A stretch of 64,000 nt of DNA from Talinum fruticosum (lineage: Eukaryota; Streptophyta; Magnoliopsida; Caryophyllales; Talinaceae): contig JAITYX010000059.1 of assembly GCA_021018815.1 (NCBI GenBank), positions 2,170,001 to 2,234,000 of the forward strand, read 5' to 3'. Below are positions 51,701 through 63,749 of the stretch, one piece after another (the first letter of the stretch is position 1; the number at the start of each line of letters is the position of its first letter). Under the pieces are notes generated by a model. The model saw only the letters and a program-made list of their open reading frames with translations, ran no database searches and was not told the DNA's origin. The position numbers and the translations under genes are program-made.

Positions 51701-51991
51701 GCATGCTTGACTGGTACAAAATACGAAATATACACACACTCAAACAAACACATATGGGCTGTTCAAACATATATATTCCAATAAATTAACCAAATAAAAC
51801 CTCCCCAGCAAATTTTGTAGTATTCATGCACTTTCTCATAAGTATGTATTTTAAGTTTCTAATTTAAAAAAGAAGTAAAAAATAATCCGTAAAAGTAAAA
51901 AGGAAAAATGCAGTAGAATTGAGGAAACATTGGTTCTTTTTTTAAAAATTATTATTCAAATGAGTTAAAGAAGTAAAATTATATATAACTA

Positions 51992-52243
51992 GGGATGGAA
52001 ATGAGCCGATCCCACTTATGAGGACTCGTAAGAGCTAGTTCGGTAGGAAACCTTGGAAAAGTTTGGTTTAAAAAAAGCTTAAGTAAGTTTGGACTCGAGA
52101 AAGCTCGTGAGTTTAAGCAAGCTGAGCCTTGAGCCCAAATTTTTAGACTCGACAAGCTCGTAAGTCAAATTAAGCTCATAAAAAGTTCACGAGCCGAGTC
52201 TTGACCATGTCAAACTCGGGGTCGGCTCGATTCATTTCCACCC
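51992..52243. mobile_element. MITE with GGGATGGAAATGAGCCGA termini
   Basis: Left GGGATGGAAATGAGCCGA matches the reverse complement of the right end (GGGTGGAAATGAATCGAGCCGA) apart from a 3-4 bp insertion. The interior is rich in GAGCTCG/CTCGTAAG words. The element sits in AT repeats (atatata on both sides), which hides the target duplication. Confidence 0.65.
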
Positions 52244-54863
52244 ATATATATATATAATTATAATACACTAAAAGAGGAATTGAAGCAATCGGACTTGAGA
52301 TGGAGATCTAATGTGTTTTAAATCGTTATTAATTTATTTTCAAACCGTAATTTGACGTAAACAAAAAAATAATAATATTAATAAAGTAATTGAGAATGAT
52401 TGGAACATAAAGAAATATGAGGCGTACGTGTATAAAAATTTACCTATTTAAAAAATAAAAAAAGAGGATTAGCAAAATTATGTTACGAAAATTGCGGGGA
52501 TAATTCGATGGTAATTATGAATGTATAGAGGCAATGATGGGTGCATGGTTTACACGAGAGCGTGGTGGGAGAGAGAGTCTCATGATGCGCACGTGTGGGG
52601 AGGCAGTCATTTGATCCCCCTCACCTCACCACCCCATGACTATCCTTAGCTCGCTAAACCCTAATCATCATCATTTTTTTCAAAAAGTTAAAATTACATT
52701 ACGAGGGTGCCAACAATGTGGGTCGATCATGGATGTGCCCAACAGTTTGACTCAATGCCTTTGCAATCATCACTTATTTCTATTATGCTACCCAACTTAT
52801 ATATTCTATCATCAACTCGTGTCGGGATGATGCAGTAAGAAGATTTATTATCGTCATTTAGTCTCACAATATAATATAAATTATGAGTATCTTACAATTT
52901 AATGACTTTTAAGTAAGACAGTTTTATGTAAAATTTAATAATCGGGCGTGACGACAGATTGTCAATTATATAAAATCTTAAAAAGAAAAGAGAAATTTTG
53001 AGATGGGGGATGAGAATGTGGATGTGGCCAACATGTTGACTCAATGCCTTAGCAATGATGATATTATGCATCATCGTCCATCATTTTTATAGGGCCACGG
53101 TTCCATTCATTTATTTGAGTCTCTCAATTAGTCATCATTATAATTCGGATTTTCTTTTCTAAATAATTTATGTTTTATTTTGTGTGTTTTTGGTGAGCAT
53201 ATTAGCAAAAATCATGCCATAATCCACTCCTTGCTTTGTCTATTACATAAATAGCACTAATTATCATTATTTAATAATAGAAGAAAAACGTAGGAAAACA
53301 AGATGGTGGTTTTCGTATATTTGGAACAAAATCTTTAAAAAATATTTAAAAATTAAAACAATTTAAAAAATATAGTATTACATAAGATGATAAACTTTAA
53401 AAAGGATAATATACAAGGAATTTTCAAATATATAATCAATCAATTTTTTTAAGCAAACGCTATAATCCAAGTTATGTTTTTTATTTTTATTTTTGTGGTC
53501 TAAGGATGTAAACTAATTCTTTAATGATCATATAAATATTTCCGTAATCGACTTATTTTATTAAATTACAGAACATGACGTACATCTTTTCAACTTCTTC
53601 AAGTAAGCGATCTCATGTAAGATATAAGTTCATATAATTAAAATTTTAAGAATTTAAAAAATAATAATTAAATTATATAGAATAAGTGAATAAGAGACTT
53701 TATTATGATCAAGATATGTTGTGTAACTTGTTGAGTTGTATCTATGCAAGTATAATCATTGCTTAAGAAAAGAGATACATCTTTTCTCTCTCTCTTTTTT
53801 TTTTTTAATAAAAAAATGGACCTATATTTAATTAGCTAGGTTGTAAAGAGGAATTAAGATGAGTTAATAATAGTGCTAATCCTTCATATTTGTATTTTAG
53901 AGTTTTTTAATAAATATAAAAAAAATAATTCTTAGAGTTTCATGGTCAATTTTGGTCGTATTTACTTGTACTGTAATTTACAATATATAAGAGCTAAATA
54001 TTTTTTTTTTTGTTATTTTGCCTTATTTTTAACATATATTTATATAAGAGTATATCTTTTATTTTTGTGTTACTACAACTTTTTAAAACTCTTATTGATT
54101 TAAAAATATTGAAGATAAAAATTTCAATTATTAGGTCAAAATTTCACTAATTGTAATTTATTGCGTACATTTTAATAATGTTTCTCCAGGAGAGGGGGAA
54201 TAATGAGATAAAATTCTTGATAAAAACAGTAAATATAATTGCGTACCGGTGTTTTGGTGCATATGTTATCACATATGGGTCGATTTTGAATTTTGGATGA
54301 GGTTACTATTGAAACATGCTCAATTTTCAAAGGAAACAGCATTAATGGAGGGAAAAACCATCTAAACATAAAAACCAAAAAATTAAAGGAAAAAAAAACA
54401 AATAGAAAAAGGGAAAAAAAAAAGTAGGAATAATAAGAAAGTTGAACACTTTTTAACGCATAACACAAATTGGCAATTTAGCTGAGCTGTTCCACACTTT
54501 GAATGAACGACTGAGTGATTCAGATTTCTGCGTATAATATAAAGTCAAACCCCTCAGGGTATTTTAGGAATTTCACTTTGGGTTTGCCTTTTTCTTTTGG
54601 AATTCAAATTAAGTTGGACTAGAACCCATAATCGAGATGGAGGCATGCAATGTCCTAATTAGAAAATTATTTTTTAAAAAATAAATTATAAATTTATAGG
54701 ACAAATTCGAGTACGTAGAACTAAGTTATTACATATAATATTTTATTTAAATATTTTAAATGCATATTTTTTAAAAAAATTATATTCTTTCCCTCAAATT
54801 ATGTCATCTTATGTGTAAGAAAAATATAAGCCTTATATATTTTTTATATAAAAAAAAGTTTAA

Positions 54864-55250
54864 GGGAATGTTCGATAAAGTAGTTGTTTTAGTAATGATT
54901 TTACTAGATGTTTGCTCTTTTATTATTATTTAACCGTCACGAGCTAGTGGTTATTGATTATTGGTTAATTGTTCAACTAGTAATTTAAGATAAGTATATT
55001 GGTAATCGCACCTGTTTTAGTAGCATTTTATATATAAAAAAAACTTAAAAGGATATAATGAATTGAAATTTTTAGAAAATAAAAAGAAAAAAATAAAAAT
55101 ATACGTGCAACCATTAGGTAGTTATTTTGAAAAGTTGCCTTGTGTAACTTTGAAACATTTACCTGAATATTTATTTTTGGATAAGTAGTAGTTTAACTCT
55201 TCCAAGCAAACTACTAACCGTTACTCGCGAAGTTAGTATCGAACACACCC
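54864..55250. mobile_element. MITE with GGGAATGTTCGATA-type termini
   Basis: Left GGGAATGTTCGATAAAGT and the reverse complement of the right end (GGGTGTGTTCGATACTAACT) agree over GGG..TGTTCGATA. The roughly 390-bp interior is AT-rich and non-coding. Confidence 0.5.
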
Positions 55251-56191
55251 AAAATTTCATTTATGTGGAGTTAATTTTTGGTGAATAAAAGAAAAGTCAT
55301 GTATATATCGTGATCAAAGTACTATTATTTGACAATGAATAGGGACCCATGAGTCCTATATTATCTTCATACAACATATCCATGGTTTTTGGGTGAGGGG
55401 AATCATAAAATGCATGGTCACCCCCAAAGTCGATGCCAATAATATCCAAGTAATATGCGACTCTATTTACTCACAATAGCTACGATATATCAAAATCTTC
55501 CAATAAATGACTCTATTTATGTGGTGATTAATCAATACCTTTATCACCCGGTGTAATCGATAAGTTTGTAATGTAATATTTAAAACTTTCTCGATGATTA
55601 GTAATTTATTTAAATAACTTTAAAAATAGGAGATTTTTAGAAATTATAATAAAGATATAAAATAATGGAGAAGCCTAAAAGCGAGATAACCACCGAGAAC
55701 ATTCTCGATAACTAAAAACAACAACGTTTCACGGTGTATAGGTGGTGGTGGAGGAGGAGAGAAAACAGGTGGAGGAGAGACCAATTAATTGGTGCACTAG
55801 AGACCAACAACTTAGTTGGTGGCTCGTCAAATATTGTGATTAGGTAATCGATAGCGTGGGAGAGAGTCGGTGATTTTCAATTTCTTTTAAAAAACGGACT
55901 AATTTGAATCGATAAACTAAAATTGTCATTTTAATATTTTGTTAAAAGGATATTATTATTATTATAATTTATAACACAATTTAGAAAGTAAAAAATTAAT
56001 TTAAATAGTTAATAAATTTTAAAAATTGATACTTACTATAAAAAAAAATCGGTATTATTTTTTAATTTAAATAAATTATTAAAAATATTATTCGAATCCA
56101 ACACTATTATTATTATTATTATTATTTTAAGAAAAGGTATGACTTACATGAGGGTATTCCATGGGGGTTTACCAAATAATTAAATGGGAGG

Positions 56192-56199
56192 TATAAATA
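56192..56199 (+). promoter_or_regulatory. Candidate TATA box of the WAV3-like gene
   Basis: TATAAATA about 350 bp upstream of the ATG and followed by a CT-microsatellite leader (56279-56301). It predicts a transcription start near 56225 and a leader of about 320 nt. Confidence 0.6.
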
Positions 56200-56544
56200 A
56201 AGTTACTAGAAGAGGGAGATTAAATACTTGGCCAACCTTTCTTCAACCAGACAAACCTCAACGTGCTTTTCATCCTACTCTCTCTCTCTCTCTCTCTCTC
56301 TGTCTACAATCATCCGCTACAAGGTCAAAGTTTCTCTCTCCTCCCTCTCTAATGGCGGCCGTGGATGAGACTACTGCTACTACGTACTACTAGTATGCGA
56401 TAGCTTCACCAACCCCGCACATCTCTCTACATAATCTCTCTCTTTCTCTCTATAATCTTCCCGATTTCCCCTTTCTCCTTCCCCTCCCACCCTCCCTCTC
56501 TCTCTCTGCATTCTCTCGTTGTGCTGATTTCGAATCTGAAAAGC

Positions 56545-59500
56545 ATGGGAAGTAAATGGAGGAAAGCGAAGATTGCGCTAGGGTTGAATCTGTGCTACTA
56601 TGTTCCCAGAGCTGTTGACGACGATGATTCGCCGCCGTCGAGCGAGAGGTTGTCCGATGCGGCGTTGCTTTCGCGGCCCGCGCCGACTGGTAGCTGGAGC
56701 AGCTTGCGGCTCTCCCGGAGCTCCAGCAGAAGCCGCTCTACCGAGGTTCACACTCTATTTCGATTTTTTTCCTGTTTTTGTTCATTTAGTTATCGTTAAG
56801 ATTTGTTTGGTTAAATTTTGCATAATATTTTATTTAGCAGAATTTTGCAGCTTAGTTAGGGAAGGTATATCATTGAAATTGCAAGTATCAAGCTCATAAC
56901 TCCAATTACCCACTTTTCTAGTTAGGTTGCTTGTGTTAGCTACCTTTTTTTGTTTTTTTTTTTTTTTGGGGGGGAGGGGGCGGTTGAATGCTTTGCTTGA
57001 AAGTTGGTGTTGGCTGTGATTGTGTATTTCATCTCAATTTGTTTGATTGTTGTTTGGAGGGAACTCCATCCATGGTTATGAAGATTGGATGTTAAAATCT
57101 ATTCATCATTTGGGTTTTTGAAGTGGAATTTTTGTTGATTTGAGAATGATTCATTAAACTAATTCATTTACTCCTGCAAAATTTGTCTCGTGCTGTGGGA
57201 AATTTGAGATCTGTGATTTGTTAATGGGCTGGGATTTCATGATTTTTTGAAAAGAATGGGTTGATTTGAGAATATTCGTTGTTCCACCATCGATTGTGGA
57301 CCTGTGAATATTTCCTTTCACCTCCACTGTGTCGTGCTTGTGCCCTTGGGAATTTGGGTTTATTCTCTGTTGGTCATTTGAGTTGCTTTCTCATTTGACA
57401 TTTCTAGCCCTTTATTATTGAATGAATGAATGTGTGTTTGGCAATTTGCTTTTGAACCACCCCCCACCAAAAGGATAAAAGGATGATGTGAGATGTCTTG
57501 TTGAAAATTAATAGTCAAACTTATCTGCACCCATATTGGCTGAGCCGTCTTATTGAATTGACACTGTTTTGATGGGGGTAACTATTGAGTCCCTTTCTCA
57601 AAAATTCCTCTTTTACAGTATGCCTTCTATAACATAGTCGATTATGTGGGTTAAATTTCCTCTTTAGTCTTTCTTTTAGAATAATCTGGAGTACGTGGCT
57701 ACCTTTGTTCCTTCATCAAACTTATACAAAGAAACAAACAATAAAAGAATAGATAAATGACAGATGATTGTTTGGGTTGCTTATAAGTATTTCCTTAGTT
57801 CGTCACTGAACAATGGAAAACCAGCAATAGAATTACAAAAAAGATGGGCGTAGATCTTACAAGCTTATGAGCATGCGGTTCTATTGTATTGCTATTGCCT
57901 TATTATGCTTCTCGCTTTAGAGAGTTATGCACGTTCCATCAAGTTCATACAAAAGGGTAAAAAGTGGGCATCACTAAGTATAGGAGGACAGTATTGTATG
58001 TTAAGTTAGTTCCTTCAGATAGTACTGTTAGAGCCGTGATGGCTAATGGAACCACTATCCTAATACGATAAGTTAGTCTATGTGAAATCCACATGCCTTG
58101 GACGGATATATTCATATAGAGGCTATATTGATAGTCTCCTTGTGATCGTAATGATGGAAGCATGCATAGAATCTACTGTATGGTGATTATATGCTTTTAT
58201 GCTTTATCAATGAGGTGGTAATACCACTACCAAGTACTTACTTTTTTATGAGTGCTATAGTTGAAGATTGGCAAGACGAAGTGATTAAGTTAATTTTCCA
58301 AGTCTTCAACCTCCTTCCTATAATTGGTGATGTACAGGAATGTGTCCTTATTCTTGTTGTATTTCGCTATGTTATCAGTGGTGGTTCCCTCGTTTATAAT
58401 GTGGTCTGTGTGTGATAGCACATTCACGCCTTTCTTCAATGTGCATTACTGGTGTTTCAAGTGTTGAGTAGCAAGTATACCCTGGTGAATTTAAACTGAC
58501 AAACTTCAGGGCCCAAGGTCATAGATCAAGGTCATAGATCCAAGTTTTAGGATTGTGATTATTCTTCTCAGATAAATTTTTTCAGCATAATATCTGGATA
58601 TTCGGCACACTATTCGAATTCTCTGTATGGATATGTTTGTACTGTATGCTGTGTTGCGGACCTGCGGTTCTGACTTTTGATTCTCTGAAATGTTGCAGAA
58701 GACTTGTTCAATATGCTTGGCCACAATGAAGCCGGGAGAAGGTCATGCTATTTTCACTGCCGAATGTGCACATTCCTTCCATTTCCAATGCATCACATCC
58801 AATGTTAAGCATGGAAACCAGATATGCCCAGTTTGCAGGGCAACATGGAAAGAGATCCCTTTGCAAAGCCCAAGTTTGGATCCTGGACCTGGAAGACCCA
58901 GAATAAGCCCTCCAGTTTGGCCTGCCCAAAACAATGCAGTGATGACTGTAATTCGTAGATTACCGCCCTCACCTCGAAATTCCAGCCGACATGCTATGCC
59001 TCTCTTTCAAGCAACTGAACCTGCTGTGTTTGATGATGACGAGTCTTTAGGCCATAATGAAGTCGCTCAAAAATCTGTTTCAGATGTTGACAGCAACTCT
59101 ACTACAATCATAGACATCAAAACCTACCCGGAAGTCTCTTCGGTTCCACAAACCAAATCCTCCAATGACTTCACTGTTCTTGTCCATCTCAAAGCAGCCA
59201 TTAACAATTCTTTGCAGCATAGCAGTGGAGATGACGAAACGCCTTTTGTTTCTCGAACACCTCGCACTCCTGTTGACCTTGTGACAGTGCTTGACATCAG
59301 TGGCAGCATGGCGGGTACTAAACTTGCACTTTTAAAGCGAGCGATGGGGTTTGTAATACAGAACCTGAGCTCCAAAGACAGGCTATCAGTTATTGCGTTC
59401 TCCTCCACAGCTCGACGCCTTTTTCCTCTCCGTCGGATGACCGAAAGTGGGCGACAGCAAGCATTGCTTGCGGTCAATTCTTTGGTGGCAAATGGTGGGA

Positions 59501-60624
59501 CGAATATTGCTGAAGGTCTCAGGAAAGGAGCAAAAGTGATGGAAGAGCGAAGAGAAAAGAACGCGGTTGCTAGTATAATATTGTTATCAGATGGGCAAGA
59601 CACTTATACTGTTAGTGGCACTGGTGGGAATCAAACTGAGCCAAACTACCAGTTGCTTCTTCCAATATCTATTCAGGGTAGCAACCAATCAGGCTTCCAG
59701 ATTCCTGTCCATGCTTTTGGGTTTGGTGCAGATCACGATGCATCTTCTATGCATTCAATTTCAGAGATTTCTGGAGGTACATTTTCATTTATCGAGACAG
59801 AAGCAGCCATCCAGGATGCATTTGCACAGTGCATAGGTGGGCTTCTGAGTGTTGTGGTGCAGGATTTGCAAGTGGAGATTGAATGTATACACCCAAGCAT
59901 TCATATCCAATCAGTTAAAGCTGGTAGTTATCCTAGCAAGATGATTGGCAATGGACGGTCAGGAGTAATTGACGTCGGACATCTCTATGCTGATGAAGAG
60001 AGAGATTTTCTTCTGGTCGTAAATGTCCCAGAAGAGTCTTCTGCCGACCAAACGCCTTTGTTAAAGGTTAAATGTTTGTTCAAAGACCCCTTTACAAAAG
60101 AAATGTTGACGATCGAAGGTCAAGAGGTTAAGATAGGAAGACCTGACAGCCCAAATTCACAAGAGGTTGGTTCCATCGAGGTGGACCGACAAAGAAATAG
60201 GCTCCGAGCTGCAGAGGCAATGTCCCAAGCAAGAGCTTCAGCTGAACGGGGAGACCTGGGTGATGCAATTGCTATTCTCGAGAATTGTCGTAAGATATTA
60301 ATGAGAACCATATCAGCTCAATCCCAAGACCGTCTTTGTATTGCTCTAGATGCCGAGCTCAAAGAGATGCAAGAGAGGATGGCTAGTAGACACGTTTACG
60401 AGGCATCAGGTAGAGCGTACATTCTTTCAGGGTTGAGCTCACATTCTTGGCAGAGGGCAACCGCAAGAGGTGATTCTACAGACAGTTCGAGTCTCATTCA
60501 AGCATACCAAACACCCTCCATGGTTGAGATGCTTACCCGATCTCAAGCCACCCTTGTGAGCAGTCCTACTGCTCGAAGGCTAGCTCGGCCTGTCTGGCCT
60601 TTGGCTTCACCCAAACCAAGGTAA
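56545..60624 (+). CDS. RING and vWA domain E3 ubiquitin ligase, WAV3 family
   Basis: WAV3-family proteins are E3 ligases; Arabidopsis WAV3/WAVH members act in root gravitropism. Exon 1 is 56545-56745 (67 codons) and exon 2 is 58699-60624, for 708 residues, close to the family's usual 700. The ATG at 56545 gives MGSKWRKAKIALGLNLCYYV, the family's typical opening. The 1,953-nt phase-0 intron (GAG|GTTCAC to TTGCAG|AAG) falls just before the RING finger at about residues 70-116 (CSICLATMKPGEGHAIF, ECAHSFHFQC, CPVC). The vWA domain starts near 258 with MIDAS motif DISGS (Asp266, Ser268, Ser270), then GGTNIAEGLRKGAKVM and LLSDGQDTY. After it comes the Vwaint-type C-terminal region (AEAMSQARASAERGDLGDAI, ILSGLSSHSWQRA). 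The reading is uninterrupted. Which paralogue (WAV3, WAVH, EDA40 or At3g54780/At2g38970 type) is not certain; gene order favours At3g54780. Confidence 0.95.
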
Positions 60625-61309
60625 CATATGTTGTTTTTGGTTATAATTTTGGGTGCATATGATAAGAAGAGCTATTTCTAGGGTGTGTAAATGAATGAAT
60701 AAGAAGTGTCCAGAAAAGGGTTGAAAGGCCATTGACCAAGGGCATAAGAGAAGGCCAGGGTTTTTGACAGCCCTTTTTTGTTCCTCCCCCCTTTCTCCCC
60801 TGCTTGTATTTTTATTATATTCAGACTTTTATTTTAGGGTAACGGTGTATATATACATGGTAAATGGTGGGGCTTTTCTTCTCTTTTTCTGAGAGGATTT
60901 TGGGTTCGGTCTGTAATTGTGAGGATAGTTGAGTGGACTCTTCACCAAATATAAAGTATTATACTCTCTTTTTCATTCTTTTCAGAAGGTCTCGTTGACT
61001 CTTTGCGACCATCTTTTCAGCCTACTTTTTCCCTCTCTCAAGAAATTATTGCATTGCATGGTCCACCCATCCGTGTATGACCAATTAAAATTTGACAACT
61101 TTAAGATTCGGCATGATTGGAAAAAAAGGCCAAATTATTAGTTGAACATCACCTATCCAATTACCATCCTTCTTTTTCATTTAAAATTTACCATTTTATG
61201 TACTAGTAGATTTCAAATTTTCATCCATTAGATTGTTCCATTCTTTTAGACACTGTTCGAATTTACATATAAAACGCACATAAACAAAAATATAAGCAGA
61301 AATGAACAT

Positions 61310-61430
61310 AAATTAACATGAATGAGCGATGAATGAACATAAACAAAAAGAAATGAGTTAAATAAGAAATGAACACAAACAAATGAACATTATCGAACAT
61401 AAACAAACAAAAAACATAAATAGATTATAT
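61310..61430. repeat. Degenerate GAACATAAACAAA-type repeats
   Basis: The words ATGAACATAAA, GAACACAAACAAA and CGAACATAAACAAA recur irregularly. It resembles a fragment of an AT-rich non-autonomous transposon or a decayed tandem array. Confidence 0.5.
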
Positions 61431-61531
61431 TTTTCATGTAAAGTCGAACAGATTAATCTTTTACCTTATTAAAATTGCCCCAACTACTGGTAGCCCATGG
61501 TAATTGAAAACAAAGTTCTTCAACCAATAGA

Positions 61532-61602
61532 ATTGAGTGGTACATGCATGGTTTACTATAGCAACAGCATATAACTATATGAGGTTATATGTACCACTCA
61601 AT
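61532..61602. repeat. Perfect 14-bp inverted repeat with an inner stem
   Basis: ATTGAGTGGTACAT (61532-61545) and ATGTACCACTCAAT (61589-61602) are exact reverse complements. An inner pair CATATAAC / GTTATATG partly overlaps the second arm. It lies 0.9 kb downstream of the WAV3-like stop codon. Confidence 0.7.
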
Positions 61603-63060
61603 AATGGTTTGTAAAAATTGTACATATAATGGTTTATAGGGAGTACCCGAAAATCCAAAATAATACAAGTTATTTCAAGGGATAGAGAATAAATTTGTCC
61701 ATTACGTTGTGGAGACTGTTCGTCTATCTCTAAATTTGTCCGATCACGTTATTGAGGTTGTCTTCTATCTCTTAACTAGATTATATGTGTTATACCATGC
61801 CCTTAAATAATGCATAGTTACACCCCTTGCAATTAAAAAAACATATCGAAAAATGTTAATCTTGATAAAATTCAAATTTATATTTGTGTGTTGGGGTTGG
61901 GGTAGAATTAGTAGGAAATAAAGGAAAGTCTAAGAGAATTTTTTTCAATGGAAATTAAGAATTTAAGTTATTTGAAAAACTAGTGACTCTTGTCCTAATA
62001 TTGGGTCAGTTGAAGTTAATTTTTAAAAGTATAAGAATAAATCGATAATTCGAAATATTATTAACAATATAATTTAAAATTTCATTAAAATCGAAAATAA
62101 GTTTTTTTAATGGAAAATTGGGAGGTTTTCCATCTATTTGGTGGGAAAAACCCAAAGGAATCTATGAAGAATTCCAACCTATAAAACCAAACATGAAAAG
62201 GGGGCTTGTCTTTTGCTGCTAATTTCTTATCTAAGTGAAGTTAAACCAAACAAATTATGAATAATTATTCTTGTTGTTGAGTATTTTGTCGTGCAAAGTA
62301 TGGATGATTGGATATGGACGTGGATTGCATTGCATTGCTCCATAATTTCACCCTCACTTTTGTAATCATGGGGCTCAGCTCACCACTTTTGCCTACAAAA
62401 TTATTTAGTTTTGAGGGTAAAAAATTAAATTAAATAAATAAAAATTGGCAGGCAACATAATTTGCAAAATATGATTAGCAACCTACTTTAAGACAGTGGG
62501 TAGCTACTAGCCTAAATATTTATATATATTGTTATCATATATAGTAATTTATTTAATTTTTAAATAAATTTTTCTTATAAAAAAACTACAATGTATATGT
62601 CATCGAGTCTATAATCTTGGGCTTTAATATACCCACTCATTTTGAGGTGCTTAAGAATTTGATTCATTGATTTAATATTTTAGTAATTGTTAACAAGTTA
62701 ACATTTACTACTATATTTACCTTAAAAATCAATTAAGAAACACAATGATTTTTCAAAGGTAGTACATTTCAATTTAGCTAAAAGTGAGATTTTATGGACC
62801 CACTCTCTATCTTTAAATTCCACATGAACTTTGAATTATGATGCATTACTTTAGAAAGCATGCCAAAAAAATTTCTATTACCTCTTCAATAATTATTCTT
62901 TTTATAAAAAGAAATTCCTCATGACCATAACCTCTGTTTCATTTTTTTCTGTAGCACTTTACCTTTGTGAGTTCAACACTGCCCGTTGCATTCACCAGTC
63001 GACCGTGCTGGGTAAATGAATATTGGGGCGTCATCTTATAGAGATGATCAAATGAGCAGG

Positions 63061-63146
63061 TTGGCTTACAACGACAAGATCAAACCCGAGTGGATGAGTT
63101 CAGTTGGCTTACAATGACAAGATCAAACCCGAGTGGGTGAGTCAAG
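63061..63146. repeat. 43-bp tandem duplication
   Basis: Two adjacent copies starting TTGGCTTACAA and containing GACAAGATCAAACCCGAGTG differ at a few positions. It lies about 450 bp downstream of the stop codon of the partial gene at the right edge. Confidence 0.9.
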
Positions 63147-63605
63147 TTTCAACAGTCCATCGATGCTGTTCGGCTCAAACCACATTACCACAAATGCTCC
63201 CCACACGAGTCGGGCTCCTCAAAAACAAAACGAAGATACCATGAATTATAAAAGAAAGTGTGATTTTACCACAGCTAGTATATTATTGAGAAGGAATTAG
63301 AGTGAATATTATTCACAACAGTTGTTGCAATCAAATAATCCCGCAATGACAAGCCTAAAGGCAAAAATGTTACAGGTCAATGTGACTATTTTATCCTGTC
63401 TCCCTCTTCAACCATTATGGCACAACATATGAAGTAGCCAGGCATCCGCCATGGTCGCCATGAAATAATAACAATGCATCTCGGATTAAATTGTAAGTCC
63501 TAAAGAATCCTGATTGACTCTAACAAAATTGTTTGGCATGCTCCATAGACATGCAAAATGGGGAAAAAATGACAAGCTCGCCTCCAAGAAAATAGAGAAA
63601 AGGAC

Positions 63606-63749
63606 TCATGCCACAGCAGAGAGCTTCTCTTCATGTTCATCGAGATTGAGCGCTTCCAACAACTTAGGCCAGGACTCGGGGATGCCTCCTGGGAGGTCAA
63701 ATTCCAATAGTTTGCCACGGCTGCGATAGAAGTCCTCAAGTGGTTGGCT
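63606..63749 (-). CDS. Last coding exon of a gene running off the right edge; possibly adenylate kinase-like (chloroplast)
   Basis: After a good acceptor (TTTGGACTTCCAG) the minus strand reads 47 residues to a TGA: SQPLEDFYRSRGKLLEFDLP, then GGIPESWPKLLEALNLDEHE and EKLSAVA. The residue mix is clearly protein-like, with no stops and a balanced composition, unlike the upstream frame, which I read as intron. I have a weak recollection that this tail resembles plant chloroplast adenylate kinase 5-type proteins, but no catalytic motif lies in the window. The earlier exons are probably beyond 64000. Confidence 0.55.
   Translation of the reverse strand, partial: SQPLEDFYRSRGKLLEFDLPGGIPESWPKLLEALNLDEHEEKLSAVA

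Larger units (their letters stand above)
45010..56180. other. Intergenic region between the EDR2-like and WAV3-like genes
   Basis: Both flanking genes point away from this 11 kb, so both promoters lie in it. It contains a CACTA-like small element (46324-46525), a Stowaway-like MITE (46550-46808), three other inverted-repeat MITEs (47716-47973, 51992-52243, 54864-55250), TA repeats (47.06 and 49.03 kb), a GGATGTA array (48729-48749) and a diverged 40-bp duplication (about 52732 and 53020). No protein-coding gene is seen. Confidence 0.65.
60630..63600. other. Intergenic region after the WAV3-like gene
   Basis: The first 300 bases look like the WAV3-like 3'UTR (T-rich, no ORF). Beyond are a GAACATAAACAAA-rich low-complexity stretch (61310-61430), a perfect 14-bp inverted repeat (61532-61602), AT-rich DNA, and a 43-bp tandem duplication (63061-63146). 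The last few hundred bases are probably the 3'UTR of the minus-strand gene at the edge. Confidence 0.6.

Noticed and set aside
59124..59603. A 159-residue minus-strand gene
   Set aside because: It is an antisense shadow of the vWA domain of the WAV3-like gene.
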